This document shows, piece by piece, positions 29,154 to 37,712 of a stretch of 64,000 bases of DNA. Below the pieces are notes generated by a model. The model searched no databases. It saw only the letters and a program-made list of their open reading frames with translations, and had not been told where the DNA came from. The position numbers were made by a program, and so were the translations under genes. The stretch is taken from assembly GCF_018323885.1 (NCBI RefSeq), contig NZ_AP024585.1, positions 310,001 through 374,000 on the forward strand, read 5' to 3'. Position 1 is the first letter of the stretch. Each line of letters opens with the position of its first letter. This DNA is from Citrobacter amalonaticus. Lineage in GTDB: Bacteria > Pseudomonadota > Gammaproteobacteria > Enterobacterales > Enterobacteriaceae.

Positions 29154-30899
29154 ATGACGAAACCGACGTTTTTACGCCGGGTAGCCCTTGCTGCTCTGCT
29201 CTCAGGAAGCTGTTTCAGTGTGCTCGCCGTCCCCCCTCCACCCCCTCCGGTGTCGTATGGGGTGGAAGAGGATGTGTTCCATCCCGTTCGCGCCAGGCAG
29301 GGGATGGTGGCCTCGGTAGATGCCATGGCCACAAAGGTTGGGGTGGATATTCTCAAACAGGGCGGGAACGCCGTGGATGCTGCGGTCGCCGTAGGGTATG
29401 CGCTGGCGGTCACGCATCCGCAGGCCGGGAATCTGGGCGGCGGCGGTTTTATGTTGCTGCGTACTAAAGACGGTAAGACCACGGCGATCGATTTTCGCGA
29501 AATGGCGCCCGCTAACGCCACGCGCGATATGTTCCTTGACGACCAGGGCAATCCGGACAGTAAAAAATCGCTGACCTCCCATCTGGCGTCCGGCACGCCG
29601 GGCACCGTGGCCGGGTTCTCTCTGGCGCTGGAAAAATATGGCACCCTGCCGCTCAACAAGGTGGTGCGTCCGGCGATCAAACTGGCGGAAGAGGGCTTTG
29701 TAGTTAACGATGCGCTGGCGGACGATCTAAAAACCTACGGCAGTGAAGTCATTCCGAATCACGAAAACAGCAAAGCCATTTTCTGGAAGGACGGTGAGCC
29801 GCTGAAAAAGGGCGACAAACTGGTACAAAAAAATCTGGCGAAAAGCCTGGAGTTGATTGCGGAAAAGGGGCCGGATGCCTTTTATAAAGGGGAGATTGCC
29901 GACCAGATTGCGCAGGAGATGCAGAAAAATGGCGGGCTGATGACCAAAGAGGATTTGGCGGGCTATAAAGCGATAGAGCGCACGCCAATTAGCGGTGACT
30001 ATCGCGGATATCAGGTCTTCTCGATGCCACCGCCGTCCTCTGGCGGGATCCACATCGTGCAAATCCTGAATATCCTTGAAAACTTCGATATGAAACAATA
30101 CGGCTTCGGCAGTGCGGACGCCATGCAGGTGATGGCGGAAGCGGAGAAACAGGCCTACGCCGATCGTTCGGAATACCTGGGCGACCCGGATTTTGTGAAG
30201 GTGCCGTGGCAGGCGCTGACCAACAAAGATTACGCCAAATCGATTGCCGAACGGATCGATATCAACAAGGCGAAACCCTCCAGCGAAATTCGCCCTGGCA
30301 AACTGGCGCCCTACGAGAGTAACCAGACCACTCACTTCTCGGTGGTGGATAAAGACGGTAACGCCGTGGCGGTCACTTATACCCTCAACACCACCTTCGG
30401 GACCGGCATTGTGGCGGGGAATACCGGCATTCTGCTGAATAACGAGATGGATGACTTCTCAGCTAAGCCGGGCGTGCCAAATGTCTATGGTCTGGTGGGA
30501 GGCGATGCCAACGCCGTTGGGCCGAAGAAACGTCCGCTGTCGTCAATGTCGCCCACCATCGTGGTGAAAGACGGTAAAACCTGGCTGGTTACGGGCAGTC
30601 CGGGTGGGAGCCGGATTATCACGACTGTGCTGCAAATGGTGGTCAACAGCATCGATTTCGGGATGAATGTGGCGGAAGCGACCAACGCGCCGCGTTTCCA
30701 TCATCAGTGGCTGCCGGATGAGCTGCGTGTGGAGAAAGGCTTTAGTCCGGATACCCTCAAACTACTGGAGCAAAAAGGGCAGAAGGTTGCGCTGAAAGAA
30801 GCGATGGGTAGCACACAGAGCATTATGGTAGGTCCGGACGGCGCGCTGTATGGCGCATCAGACCCACGCACTGTGGACGATTTAACGGCGGGGTATTGA
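29154..30899 (+). CDS. ggt: Gamma-glutamyltranspeptidase, periplasmic
   Basis: The 581-residue precursor is exported (signal to about residue 25, followed by a Pro-run) and cleaves itself into large and small subunits before the nucleophile Thr in SNQTTHFSVVD (about residue 392). It hydrolyses glutathione and transfers gamma-glutamyl groups in the periplasm. The small subunit has the SSMSPT and GSPGGSRI motifs that line the active site. It is one residue longer than E. coli Ggt because of the Pro-run. The 119-base gap to divergent yhhA should hold both promoters. Confidence 0.97.
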   Translation: MTKPTFLRRVALAALLSGSCFSVLAVPPPPPPVSYGVEEDVFHPVRARQGMVASVDAMATKVGVDILKQGGNAVDAAVAVGYALAVTHPQAGNLGGGGFMLLRTKDGKTTAIDFREMAPANATRDMFLDDQGNPDSKKSLTSHLASGTPGTVAGFSLALEKYGTLPLNKVVRPAIKLAEEGFVVNDALADDLKTYGSEVIPNHENSKAIFWKDGEPLKKGDKLVQKNLAKSLELIAEKGPDAFYKGEIADQIAQEMQKNGGLMTKEDLAGYKAIERTPISGDYRGYQVFSMPPPSSGGIHIVQILNILENFDMKQYGFGSADAMQVMAEAEKQAYADRSEYLGDPDFVKVPWQALTNKDYAKSIAERIDINKAKPSSEIRPGKLAPYESNQTTHFSVVDKDGNAVAVTYTLNTTFGTGIVAGNTGILLNNEMDDFSAKPGVPNVYGLVGGDANAVGPKKRPLSSMSPTIVVKDGKTWLVTGSPGGSRIITTVLQMVVNSIDFGMNVAEATNAPRFHHQWLPDELRVEKGFSPDTLKLLEQKGQKVALKEAMGSTQSIMVGPDGALYGASDPRTVDDLTAGY

Positions 30900-30906
30900 T
30901 TTTGTT

Positions 30907-30980
30907 GCCGGGTGGCGGCTTCGCCTTACCCGGCCTACGTTTGTGCAGCTGTATGCCCGGTAAGCGTAGCGCCACCGGGC
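30907..30980. repeat. REP pair (BIME) between ggt and yhhY
   Basis: Inverted REP units at 30907-30934 and 30955-30980 separate the convergent genes ggt and yhhY. The first is the mirror form of the units after livJ and livF. Confidence 0.82.
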
Positions 30981-30986
30981 AATTTG

Positions 30987-31475
30987 TCACTTCATCCGCG
31001 CCATAAAATAGGCATCGACGTACTCGCCGTTACGCAGGCCGTACTTCTTGCCGGTGCCTTCAATTTCAAAACCATATTTTTTATACACGGCTATGGCGGG
31101 GGCGTTATCGACAAACACCGTTAATTCGATGCGTTCAACGCGCAGCCAGTTGTCGCACATGTCGATCATGGTCCGCATTAATGCGCTGGCGACACCGCGG
31201 TTTTGCCATTGCGCATCAACACAAATACCGAAATCGGCGACGTGACTCCTGCGTGGACGCTGAACGACGGCAATGCACAAATGTCCAACCACGCGATCGT
31301 CAATGCAGGCCACAAGTTGTTTGATGCCGGGCTGTTCGGCGAGTCGCGCCTGCCACATCTCACTGGATGGATGAGGAACCTGTAGCGTGTTGTGATACAC
31401 CTCCGGCTGGGCATGGATCTGACGAATCGCGTCGTAATCTTTGGTTTCAGCATGGCGTATCACTATCTCACTCAT
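30987..31475 (-). CDS. yhhY: YhhY, GNAT N-acetyltransferase
   Basis: The 162-residue GNAT-fold enzyme matches E. coli YhhY in length and sequence. The acetyl-CoA binding motif is QNRGVASAL (about 91-99). E. coli YhhY has been shown to acetylate certain amino acids, including unnatural ones; its physiological role is unclear. It is divergent from ryhB. Confidence 0.93.
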   Translation of the reverse strand: MSEIVIRHAETKDYDAIRQIHAQPEVYHNTLQVPHPSSEMWQARLAEQPGIKQLVACIDDRVVGHLCIAVVQRPRRSHVADFGICVDAQWQNRGVASALMRTMIDMCDNWLRVERIELTVFVDNAPAIAVYKKYGFEIEGTGKKYGLRNGEYVDAYFMARMK

Positions 31476-31559
31476 TCCCGATCTCCTTTAGGGGTTATTG
31501 AGTCTTTACAGTCGCTGAGATTAAAAATGTCGTCAACTGCATTTTTTTGAAGAAATCGC

Positions 31560-31590
31560 TGGACAACTGCGAATGAGAATGATTATTATT
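31560..31590 (+). promoter_or_regulatory. ryhB promoter overlapped by Fur box
   Basis: TGGACA (31560-31565) and TTATTA (31583-31588) are 17 bases apart, placing the start at 31596. GAATGAGAATGATTATTATT at 31571-31590 is a Fur-box-like sequence covering the spacer and -10, so iron-loaded Fur should repress the RNA. Confidence 0.85.
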
Positions 31591-31595
31591 GCTCT

Positions 31596-31688
31596 GCGTT
31601 CAGGAAGACCCTTGCGGAGAACCTGAAAGCACGACATTGCTCACATTGCTTCCAGTATTATTTTAGCCAGCCGGGTGCTGGCTTTTTT
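31596..31688 (+). ncRNA. ryhB: RyhB iron-stress small RNA
   Basis: The sequence is nearly identical to the 90-nt E. coli RyhB and sits in the same place, between yhhY and yhhX. The 5' hairpin (TTCAGG with CCTGAA), the conserved pairing core AGCACGACATTGCTCACATT, and the terminator (AGCCAGC, CGGGT, GCTGGCT, then eight T residues) are all present. RyhB with Hfq represses iron-protein mRNAs such as sodB and sdhC when iron is scarce. The linker before the terminator differs slightly from E. coli. The 3' end is given to within a few bases. Confidence 0.95.
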
Positions 31689-31730
31689 TTGGTTTTTTTT
31701 CAGCCAGGCTGACTTGTTATTTTGTCCCGG

Positions 31731-31790
31731 GGAAGTGCCCGAGCTCCTCACGTACATTAAGTACGCTCCGGCTGCTGTGCGCAGGCCGTG
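31731..31790. repeat. Interspersed palindromic repeat, copy B (upstream of yhhX)
   Basis: The core TCACGTAC and GTACGCTCCGG around ATTAA sits inside flanks AGTGCCCGAG and CTGCTGTGCGC. By eye it aligns with copy A over about 55 bases with few differences. It lies between the ryhB terminator and yhhX. Confidence 0.6.
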
Positions 31791-31937
31791 AATAATCTGC
31801 CTGCGCCACTCACGCCCGAGGCGCGAGCAATCCGTTTCCAGGTGCGCCAGCGCGTCCTCAGGAGAGGTTCCGCATTTAGTCTCTCTGTGCTTTGCGCTAT
31901 GGTGTATGCATCTTTTTTTTCCAAAAAGGACGCCACC

Positions 31938-32975
31938 ATGACGTTACATTGCGCATTTATCGGGTTCGGCAAGAGCGCGACTCGCTACCATCTCCCGTAT
32001 GTCCTTCATCGTAAAGATACCTGGCATGTGGCCCATATCTTTCGCCGTCGTGCGAAGCCGGAAGAGCAGGCGCCGATCTACTCACACATCCACTTCACCA
32101 GCGATCTCAATGAAATTTTCGATGATCCGCAGGTCAAGCTGGTTATCATCTGTACCCACGCCGACAGCCACTTTGACTACGCGAAACGGGCGCTGGAGGC
32201 CGGGAAGAACGTGCTGGTTGAGAAACCCTTCACCCCGACAATGATTGAAGCGAAGGTGCTGTTTGAACTGGCGCAGAGCAAAGGGTTGACGGTGACGCCG
32301 TATCAAAACCGTCGCTTTGACTCCTGTTTCCTGACTGCCAAAAAGGCGATTGAAAGCGGTAAGCTGGGTAAGATTGTGGAACTGGAAAGCCACTTTGATT
32401 ACTACCGCCCGGTCGCGGAGACCCAACCAGGTTTACCGCAGGATGGCGCGTTTTATGGCCTGGGCGTACACACGATGGATCAGGTTATCTCGCTGTTCGG
32501 TCGTCCGGACCACGTGGCGTACGATATCCGCAGCCTGCGCAATAAGGCCAATCCGGACGACACCTTTGAAGCGCAACTGTTTTACGGCGATTTAAAGGCC
32601 ATCGTCAAAACCAGCCATCTGGTGAAAATCGACTATCCGAAGTTTATCGTGCATGGCACCAAGGGGTCGTTTATCAAATACGGTATTGACCAGCAGGAAA
32701 CCAGCCTGAAGGCCAACATCATGCCGGGTGAGCCAGGCTTTGCGGCAGACGATTCCGTTGGCGTGCTGGAGTACGTTAACGACGAAGGGGTGACGGTGAA
32801 AGAAGAGATCAAACCGGAAACGGGCGACTACGGGCGTGTCTATGATGCGCTGTATGACACTCTCACCACGGGCGCGCCAAATTACGTCAAGGAATCTGAC
32901 GTTCTGACCAACCTTGAACTCCTCGAACGGGCGTTCGAACAGGCTTCACCGGCCACGATTACCCTTGCCCGATAA
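31938..32975 (+). CDS. yhhX: YhhX, NAD(P)-dependent oxidoreductase (Gfo/Idh/MocA family)
   Basis: The 345-residue protein has an N-terminal Rossmann fold (FIGFGKSATRYHLP at about 6-19) and the family motif EKPFTPT near 93-99, followed by a C-terminal alpha/beta domain with the DGAFYGLGVHTMDQ segment. The ATG at 31938 follows an AAAAGGACGCC site and gives the E. coli length; the frame is open 150 bases further upstream through repeat B but is not conserved there. Substrate unknown. A strong hairpin follows. Confidence 0.93.
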   Translation: MTLHCAFIGFGKSATRYHLPYVLHRKDTWHVAHIFRRRAKPEEQAPIYSHIHFTSDLNEIFDDPQVKLVIICTHADSHFDYAKRALEAGKNVLVEKPFTPTMIEAKVLFELAQSKGLTVTPYQNRRFDSCFLTAKKAIESGKLGKIVELESHFDYYRPVAETQPGLPQDGAFYGLGVHTMDQVISLFGRPDHVAYDIRSLRNKANPDDTFEAQLFYGDLKAIVKTSHLVKIDYPKFIVHGTKGSFIKYGIDQQETSLKANIMPGEPGFAADDSVGVLEYVNDEGVTVKEEIKPETGDYGRVYDALYDTLTTGAPNYVKESDVLTNLELLERAFEQASPATITLAR

Positions 32976-32983
32976 GCCAGACT

Positions 32984-33030
32984 GACTCCTCTGTACTTGT
33001 TCATAATTTTTGAACAGAGGAGTCAATTTT
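32984..33030 (+). terminator. yhhX terminator
   Basis: GACTCCTCTGT (32984-32994) and ACAGAGGAGTC (33014-33024) form a perfect 11-base stem, with an additional inner GTTCA/TGAAC pairing, then AATTTT. Confidence 0.75.
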
Positions 33031-33098
33031 CACCCTCTATGATTGATGATGGATTCGGTCCACACTTACTCCATTGAAAACATCTGGGGGTGAACACA

Positions 33099-33794
33099 AT
33101 GATCTACTTACGCAAAGCAAACGACCGTGGCCACGCGAATCATGGCTGGCTGGATTCCTGGCATACCTTCTCTTTTGCTGACTACTACGATCCCAACTTT
33201 ATGGGCTTCTCGGCACTGCGCGTGATTAACGACGACGTGATTGACGCCGGTCAGGGTTTCGGTACCCACCCGCATAAAGACATGGAAATTCTGACCTACG
33301 TGCTGGAAGGCGCAGTAGAACACCAGGACAGCATGGGCAATAAAGAGCAGGTGCCAGCAGGTGAATTCCAGATTATGAGCGCGGGGACCGGGATTCGGCA
33401 CTCTGAGTACAACCCGAGCAAAACGGATCGTCTGCGTCTGTATCAGATCTGGATCATTCCGGAAAAAACCGGCATCACGCCGCGTTACGAGCAGCGCCGC
33501 TTCGACGCCACACAGGGTAAACAACTGGTGTTGTCACCGGACGCTCGCGACGGCTCGTTGAAAGTGTACCAGGATATGGAACTGTATCGCTGGGCGCTGG
33601 TGAAAGGTGAGCAGTCAGTACACCAGATTGCTGCTGAACGTCGCGTCTGGATCCAGGTGGTAAAAGGCGAGGTGAGCATTAACGGCACGAAAGCCACCAC
33701 CAGCGACGGTCTGGCGATTTGGGATGAGCAGGCGCTGTCAATTCATGCTGACAGCGATAGTGAAATCCTGCTGTTTGATCTGCCGCCTGTATAA
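33099..33794 (+). CDS. yhhW: YhhW, pirin-like quercetin 2,3-dioxygenase
   Basis: The 231-residue bicupin of the pirin family has the metal ligands in GTHPHKDMEILTYVLEG (about 55-71) and the second site IMSAGTGIRHSEYN (about 93-106). E. coli YhhW degrades quercetin in vitro. ATG at 33099 gives the E. coli length; a GTG 9 bases earlier is in frame. It is preceded by 123 bases after yhhX and followed by its own hairpin. Confidence 0.94.
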   Translation: MIYLRKANDRGHANHGWLDSWHTFSFADYYDPNFMGFSALRVINDDVIDAGQGFGTHPHKDMEILTYVLEGAVEHQDSMGNKEQVPAGEFQIMSAGTGIRHSEYNPSKTDRLRLYQIWIIPEKTGITPRYEQRRFDATQGKQLVLSPDARDGSLKVYQDMELYRWALVKGEQSVHQIAAERRVWIQVVKGEVSINGTKATTSDGLAIWDEQALSIHADSDSEILLFDLPPV

Positions 33795-33802
33795 ATAATT
33801 AC

Positions 33803-33833
33803 GCAACCTTCCCTTTAAACGGGGAAGGTTGTG
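33803..33833 (+). terminator. yhhW hairpin terminator
   Basis: GCAACCTTCCC (33803-33813) pairs with GGGGAAGGTTGTGC (33820-33833) across a short loop; the T-run after it is weak. Confidence 0.6.
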
Positions 33834-33884
33834 CTTTGTCCGTGATAAACTGAGCAAATCTCTCACTTACGATTTCTCAGGACG

Positions 33885-34880
33885 ATGAAGAAGAAAAGAC
33901 CCGTACTTCAGGATGTAGCTGACCGTGTTGGTGTGACCAAAATGACGGTCAGCCGTTTTTTGCGTAATCCGGAGCAAGTCTCCGTTGCATTGCGGGGCAA
34001 GATCGCTGCTGCACTTGATGAACTGGGTTATATTCCCAATCGCGCACCTGATATCCTCTCCAACGCCACTAGTCGGGCCATTGGCGTACTGCTGCCGTCG
34101 TTAACCAACCAGGTTTTTGCCGAAGTTTTACGCGGTATTGAGACCGTGACGGATGCGCATGGTTATCAAACCATGCTGGCGCACTACGGTTATAAGCCGG
34201 AGATGGAACAGGAACGTCTGGAGTCGATGCTCTCCTGGAACATCGATGGTCTGATCCTGACTGAACGTACCCACACGCCGCGCACGTTGAAAATGATCGA
34301 AGTGGCGGGGATTCCGGTGGTTGAACTGATGGACAGTCAGTCGCCCTGCCTTGATATCGCCGTCGGTTTTGACAACTTTGAAGCCGCGCGTCAAATGACC
34401 GCCGCGATTATTGCACGCGGGCATCGTCATATCGCCTATCTGGGGGCACGTCTTGACGAACGTACTATCATCAAACAGAAGGGTTACGAACAGGCGATGC
34501 TGGATGCCGGTCTGTTGCCCTACAGTGTGATGGTGGAGCAGTCTTCTTCTTACTCTTCGGGGATTGAGCTTATCCGTCAGGCGCGTCGTGAATACCCGCA
34601 ACTGGACGGTATCTTCTGTACTAACGATGACCTGGCGGTGGGCGCGGCCTTTGAATGCCAGCGTTTAGGGTTGAGGATCCCGGATGACATGGCGATCGCT
34701 GGTTTTCACGGCCATGATATCGGTCAGGTGATGGAACCGCGTCTGGCCAGCGTGCTGACGCCGCGTGAGCGTATGGGCAGCATTGGCGCAGAGCGTCTGC
34801 TGGCGCGTATTCGTGGGGAGAGCGTCACGCCAAAAATGTTAGATTTAGGTTTCACCTTGTCACCGGGTGGATCTATTTAA
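33885..34880 (+). CDS. gntR: GntR, gluconate repressor (LacI family)
   Basis: The 331-residue repressor has a LacI-type helix-turn-helix at about 6-27 (LQDVADRVGVTKMTVSRFLRNP), a hinge near 50-60, and a periplasmic-binding-like core that senses gluconate. It represses gntKU, gntT and the Entner-Doudoroff genes edd-eda. Its own operators lie just downstream, before gntK. Confidence 0.96.
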   Translation: MKKKRPVLQDVADRVGVTKMTVSRFLRNPEQVSVALRGKIAAALDELGYIPNRAPDILSNATSRAIGVLLPSLTNQVFAEVLRGIETVTDAHGYQTMLAHYGYKPEMEQERLESMLSWNIDGLILTERTHTPRTLKMIEVAGIPVVELMDSQSPCLDIAVGFDNFEAARQMTAAIIARGHRHIAYLGARLDERTIIKQKGYEQAMLDAGLLPYSVMVEQSSSYSSGIELIRQARREYPQLDGIFCTNDDLAVGAAFECQRLGLRIPDDMAIAGFHGHDIGQVMEPRLASVLTPRERMGSIGAERLLARIRGESVTPKMLDLGFTLSPGGSI

Positions 34881-34886
34881 CCCGAC

Positions 34887-34987
34887 AAATTTGAAGTAGC
34901 TCACACTTATTCACTTCTCGCACGTTTGGATATTGCTTCTGTTTTAGTCAGGTTGGACAATGTTACCGATAACAGTTACCCGTAACA
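34887..34987 (+). promoter_or_regulatory. gntKU control region: CRP site and two GntR operators
   Basis: TTTGA-N6-TCACA at 34890-34905 is a good CRP site. ATGTTACCGATAACAG at 34960-34975 and GTTACCCGTAACA at 34975-34987 are adjoining palindromes of the GntR operator class. Together they predict catabolite activation and gluconate induction of gntKU. Confidence 0.82.
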
Positions 34988-35019
34988 ATTCCTGATCCTT
35001 GTACTGTGGGGGCACCACT

Positions 35020-35547
35020 TTGAGCACGACTAATCATGATCACCACATTTACGTTCTGATGGGCGTATCGGGCAGCGGTAAATCCGCTGTCGCCAGCGAA
35101 GTGGCGCATCAACTGCATGCCGCGTTTCTTGATGGCGATTTTCTCCATCCGCGTCGCAACATTGAGAAAATGGCCTCCGGTGAGCCGCTCAATGATGACG
35201 ACCGTAAGCCGTGGTTGCAGGCGCTGAATGACGCCGCGTTTGCGATGCAGCGTACCAATAAGGTTTCGCTGATCGTCTGTTCCGCACTGAAAAAACATTA
35301 CCGTGATCTGCTGCGTGACGGTAATCCGAACCTTTCTTTCATCTACCTGAAAGGCGATTTCGACGTGATCGAAAGCCGTCTGAAGGCGCGTAAAGGCCAT
35401 TTCTTCAAAACCCAGATGCTGGTGACGCAGTTTGAAACCCTGCAAGAACCGGGTGCAGACGAAAGCGACGTACTGGTGGTGGATATCGATCAGCCACTGG
35501 AAGGTGTTGTTGCCAGCACCATCGAGGTCATTAATAAAAGGCAGTAA
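35020..35547 (+). CDS. gntK: GntK, thermoresistant gluconokinase
   Basis: The 175-residue kinase makes 6-phosphogluconate from gluconate and ATP. The P-loop GVSGSGKS is at 15-22. The start is TTG at 35020 giving the family N-terminus MSTTNHDHH; codons further upstream in the same frame overlap the control region and are not conserved. It is 3 bases before gntU, also a TTG start. Confidence 0.95.
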   Translation: MSTTNHDHHIYVLMGVSGSGKSAVASEVAHQLHAAFLDGDFLHPRRNIEKMASGEPLNDDDRKPWLQALNDAAFAMQRTNKVSLIVCSALKKHYRDLLRDGNPNLSFIYLKGDFDVIESRLKARKGHFFKTQMLVTQFETLQEPGADESDVLVVDIDQPLEGVVASTIEVINKRQ

Positions 35548-35550
35548 GTT

Positions 35551-36891
35551 TTGAGTACATTAACGCTTGTTTTAACAGCAGTAGGCTCCGTTCTGCTGCT
35601 GTTGTTTTTAGTGATGAAGGCGCGTATGCACGCCTTCGTTGCTTTGATGGTGGTGTCTATTGGTGCAGGTCTCTTTTCTGGTATGCCGCTCGATAAAATC
35701 GCGGCGACAATGGAAAAAGGGATGGGAGGTACGCTGGGCTTCCTGGCGATTGTGGTCGCTCTGGGGGCTATGTTTGGCAAGATTTTGCATGAAACGGGCG
35801 CAGTCGATCAGATTGCGGTCAAAATGCTGAAATCCTTCGGCCACAGTCGCGCGCATTATGCGATTGGGCTGGCGGGACTGATTTGCGCGCTGCCGCTGTT
35901 CTTTGAAGTGGCCATTGTTCTGCTGATAAGCGTCGCATTCTCGATGGCGCGTCATACCGGTACAAACCTGGTGAAGTTGGTGATCCCGCTGTTTGCGGGC
36001 GTGGCGGCGGCCGCGGCATTTCTGCTGCCGGGGCCTGCGCCGATGCTGCTCGCTTCTCAGATGCACGCCGACTTTGGCTGGATGATTCTGATTGGTCTGT
36101 GTGCCGCCATTCCAGGGATGATTATCGCCGGGCCGCTGTGGGGCAACTTTATCAGCCGCTACGTTGAGCTGAATATTCCAGACGATATTACCGAACCGCA
36201 CCTGGGCGAGGGCAAAATGCCGTCCTTTGGCTTCAGCCTGTCGCTGATCCTGTTGCCGCTGGTGCTGGTGGGACTGAAAACTATCGCCGCACGTTTTGTG
36301 CCGGTCGGTTCTACGGCTTACCAGTGGTTTGAATTTGTCGGTCACCCGTTCACCGCGATTCTGGTGGCTTGTCTGGTGGCGATTTACGGCCTGGCGATGC
36401 GTCAGGGGATGCCGAAAGATAAGGTCATGGAGATTTGCGGTCACGCGCTGCAACCGGCGGGTATCATCCTGTTGGTGATTGGTGCTGGCGGTGTCTTCAA
36501 GCAGGTGCTGGTGGATTCTGGCGTGGGGCCGGCGCTGGGTGAAGCGCTGACCGGGATGGGCTTGCCGATTGCCATTACCTGCTTCGTGCTGGCGGCAGCG
36601 GTGCGTATCATTCAGGGCTCCGCGACCGTAGCCTGCTTAACGGCGGTGGGACTGGTGATGCCAGTAATTGAACAACTGAATTTCTCCGGGGCGCAGATGG
36701 CGGCACTGTCTATCTGTATCGCGGGGGGGTCGATCGTCGTCAGCCACGTGAACGATGCCGGTTTCTGGCTGTTCGGGAAATTCACCGGTGCGACAGAAGC
36801 ACAAACGCTGAAGACCTGGACAATGATGGAAACCATCCTCGGCACCGTGGGTGCGATTGTGGGTATGGTGGCGTTTTCACTGCTCAGTTGA
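35551..36891 (+). CDS. gntU: GntU, low-affinity gluconate transporter
   Basis: The 446-residue GntP-family permease has about 12-14 hydrophobic segments; LICALPLFFEVAIVLL near 110-125 and IIQGSATVA near 350-358 are family blocks. The TTG start at 35551 gives the E. coli length. The gene ends at a strong hairpin shared with yhgN. Confidence 0.94.
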   Translation: MSTLTLVLTAVGSVLLLLFLVMKARMHAFVALMVVSIGAGLFSGMPLDKIAATMEKGMGGTLGFLAIVVALGAMFGKILHETGAVDQIAVKMLKSFGHSRAHYAIGLAGLICALPLFFEVAIVLLISVAFSMARHTGTNLVKLVIPLFAGVAAAAAFLLPGPAPMLLASQMHADFGWMILIGLCAAIPGMIIAGPLWGNFISRYVELNIPDDITEPHLGEGKMPSFGFSLSLILLPLVLVGLKTIAARFVPVGSTAYQWFEFVGHPFTAILVACLVAIYGLAMRQGMPKDKVMEICGHALQPAGIILLVIGAGGVFKQVLVDSGVGPALGEALTGMGLPIAITCFVLAAAVRIIQGSATVACLTAVGLVMPVIEQLNFSGAQMAALSICIAGGSIVVSHVNDAGFWLFGKFTGATEAQTLKTWTMMETILGTVGAIVGMVAFSLLS

Positions 36892-36892
36892 A

Positions 36893-36930
36893 AAAAGGTA
36901 GGCCGGGCAATCGCCCGGCCCTATTGTTTT
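36893..36930. terminator. Bidirectional terminator between gntU and yhgN
   Basis: GGCCGGGC (36901-36908) pairs with GCCCGGCC (36913-36920). The hairpin is followed by TATTGTTTT on the plus strand and by TACCTTTTTT on the minus strand, so it can stop both convergent genes. Confidence 0.8.
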
Positions 36931-37522
36931 ATCCCTTCATCCACATCCGGATGCCGTCCAGGAACATCTGGGTCGCCATCATCACCAGAATCAATCCCAT
37001 CAGGCGTTCCAGCGCATTTACCCCTTTCTCACCCAGCAGACGCAGAAACAGCGACGACTGCAGCAGAATCACAAACGTACCGCCCCAGGCCAGCAGCAAG
37101 GCAATCACCAGATGCCCCATTTGATTAGGATACTGATGCGATAACAACATCAACGTGGCCAGAATCGTTGGGCCGGCAACTAACGGGATCGCCAGCGGGA
37201 CAATAAAGGGCTCTTCGCCTGCCGGAAGGCCTGCGCTGTTTCCGGTGGCACTGGGGAAGATCATCTTGATGGCAATCAGGAACAGAATAATGCCCCCGGA
37301 TATTGAAACCGTTTCGGCTCGCAAATTCAGGAATGCGAGAATTTTCTCGCCCGCGAAAAGGAAAATCAGCATCAGTAACAGCGCAATGAACAGCTCGCGC
37401 ACCATGATTGCCCGACGCCGCTTCGGTTCGGTATGTTTCAGTACGGACATGAAAATGGGCAAATTACCGAGCGGATCCATAATCAGGATCAATAAAACGG
37501 CTGCAGAAATGATTTCATTCAT
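36929..37522 (-). CDS. yhgN: YhgN, MarC family integral membrane protein
   Basis: The 197-residue protein has six hydrophobic segments and matches E. coli YhgN. It carries the MarC-family blocks DPLGNLPIF (about 16-24) and PLAIPLVAGPTILATLML (about 108-125). Function of the family is unsettled. It is divergent from asd, with a 190-base gap. Confidence 0.92.
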   Translation of the reverse strand: MNEIISAAVLLILIMDPLGNLPIFMSVLKHTEPKRRRAIMVRELFIALLLMLIFLFAGEKILAFLNLRAETVSISGGIILFLIAIKMIFPSATGNSAGLPAGEEPFIVPLAIPLVAGPTILATLMLLSHQYPNQMGHLVIALLLAWGGTFVILLQSSLFLRLLGEKGVNALERLMGLILVMMATQMFLDGIRMWMKG

Positions 37523-37712
37523 AACTCAAATTCCCTGATAATTGCCTCGGACTTTCTGCTCGCTTAAGCAGCGGGATAAGTCGCATTTCTGATGGCATCG
37601 CTATCATTGATTAAATTCACTTGCGACTTTGGCTGCTTTTTGTATGGTGAAGGATGAGCCAGTAGGACACTGGTCAGCATACACAGCACACATCTTTGCA
37701 GGAAAAAACGCT

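Noticed and set aside
31788-31937. 50-residue N-terminal extension of YhhX
   Set aside because: The extension is translated from repeat B and its surroundings and is absent from the E. coli protein; the ATG at 31938 has a good ribosome site.
37523-37712. Lysine riboswitch upstream of asd
   Set aside because: The divergent gap is 190 bases and shows no long multi-helix aptamer pattern.
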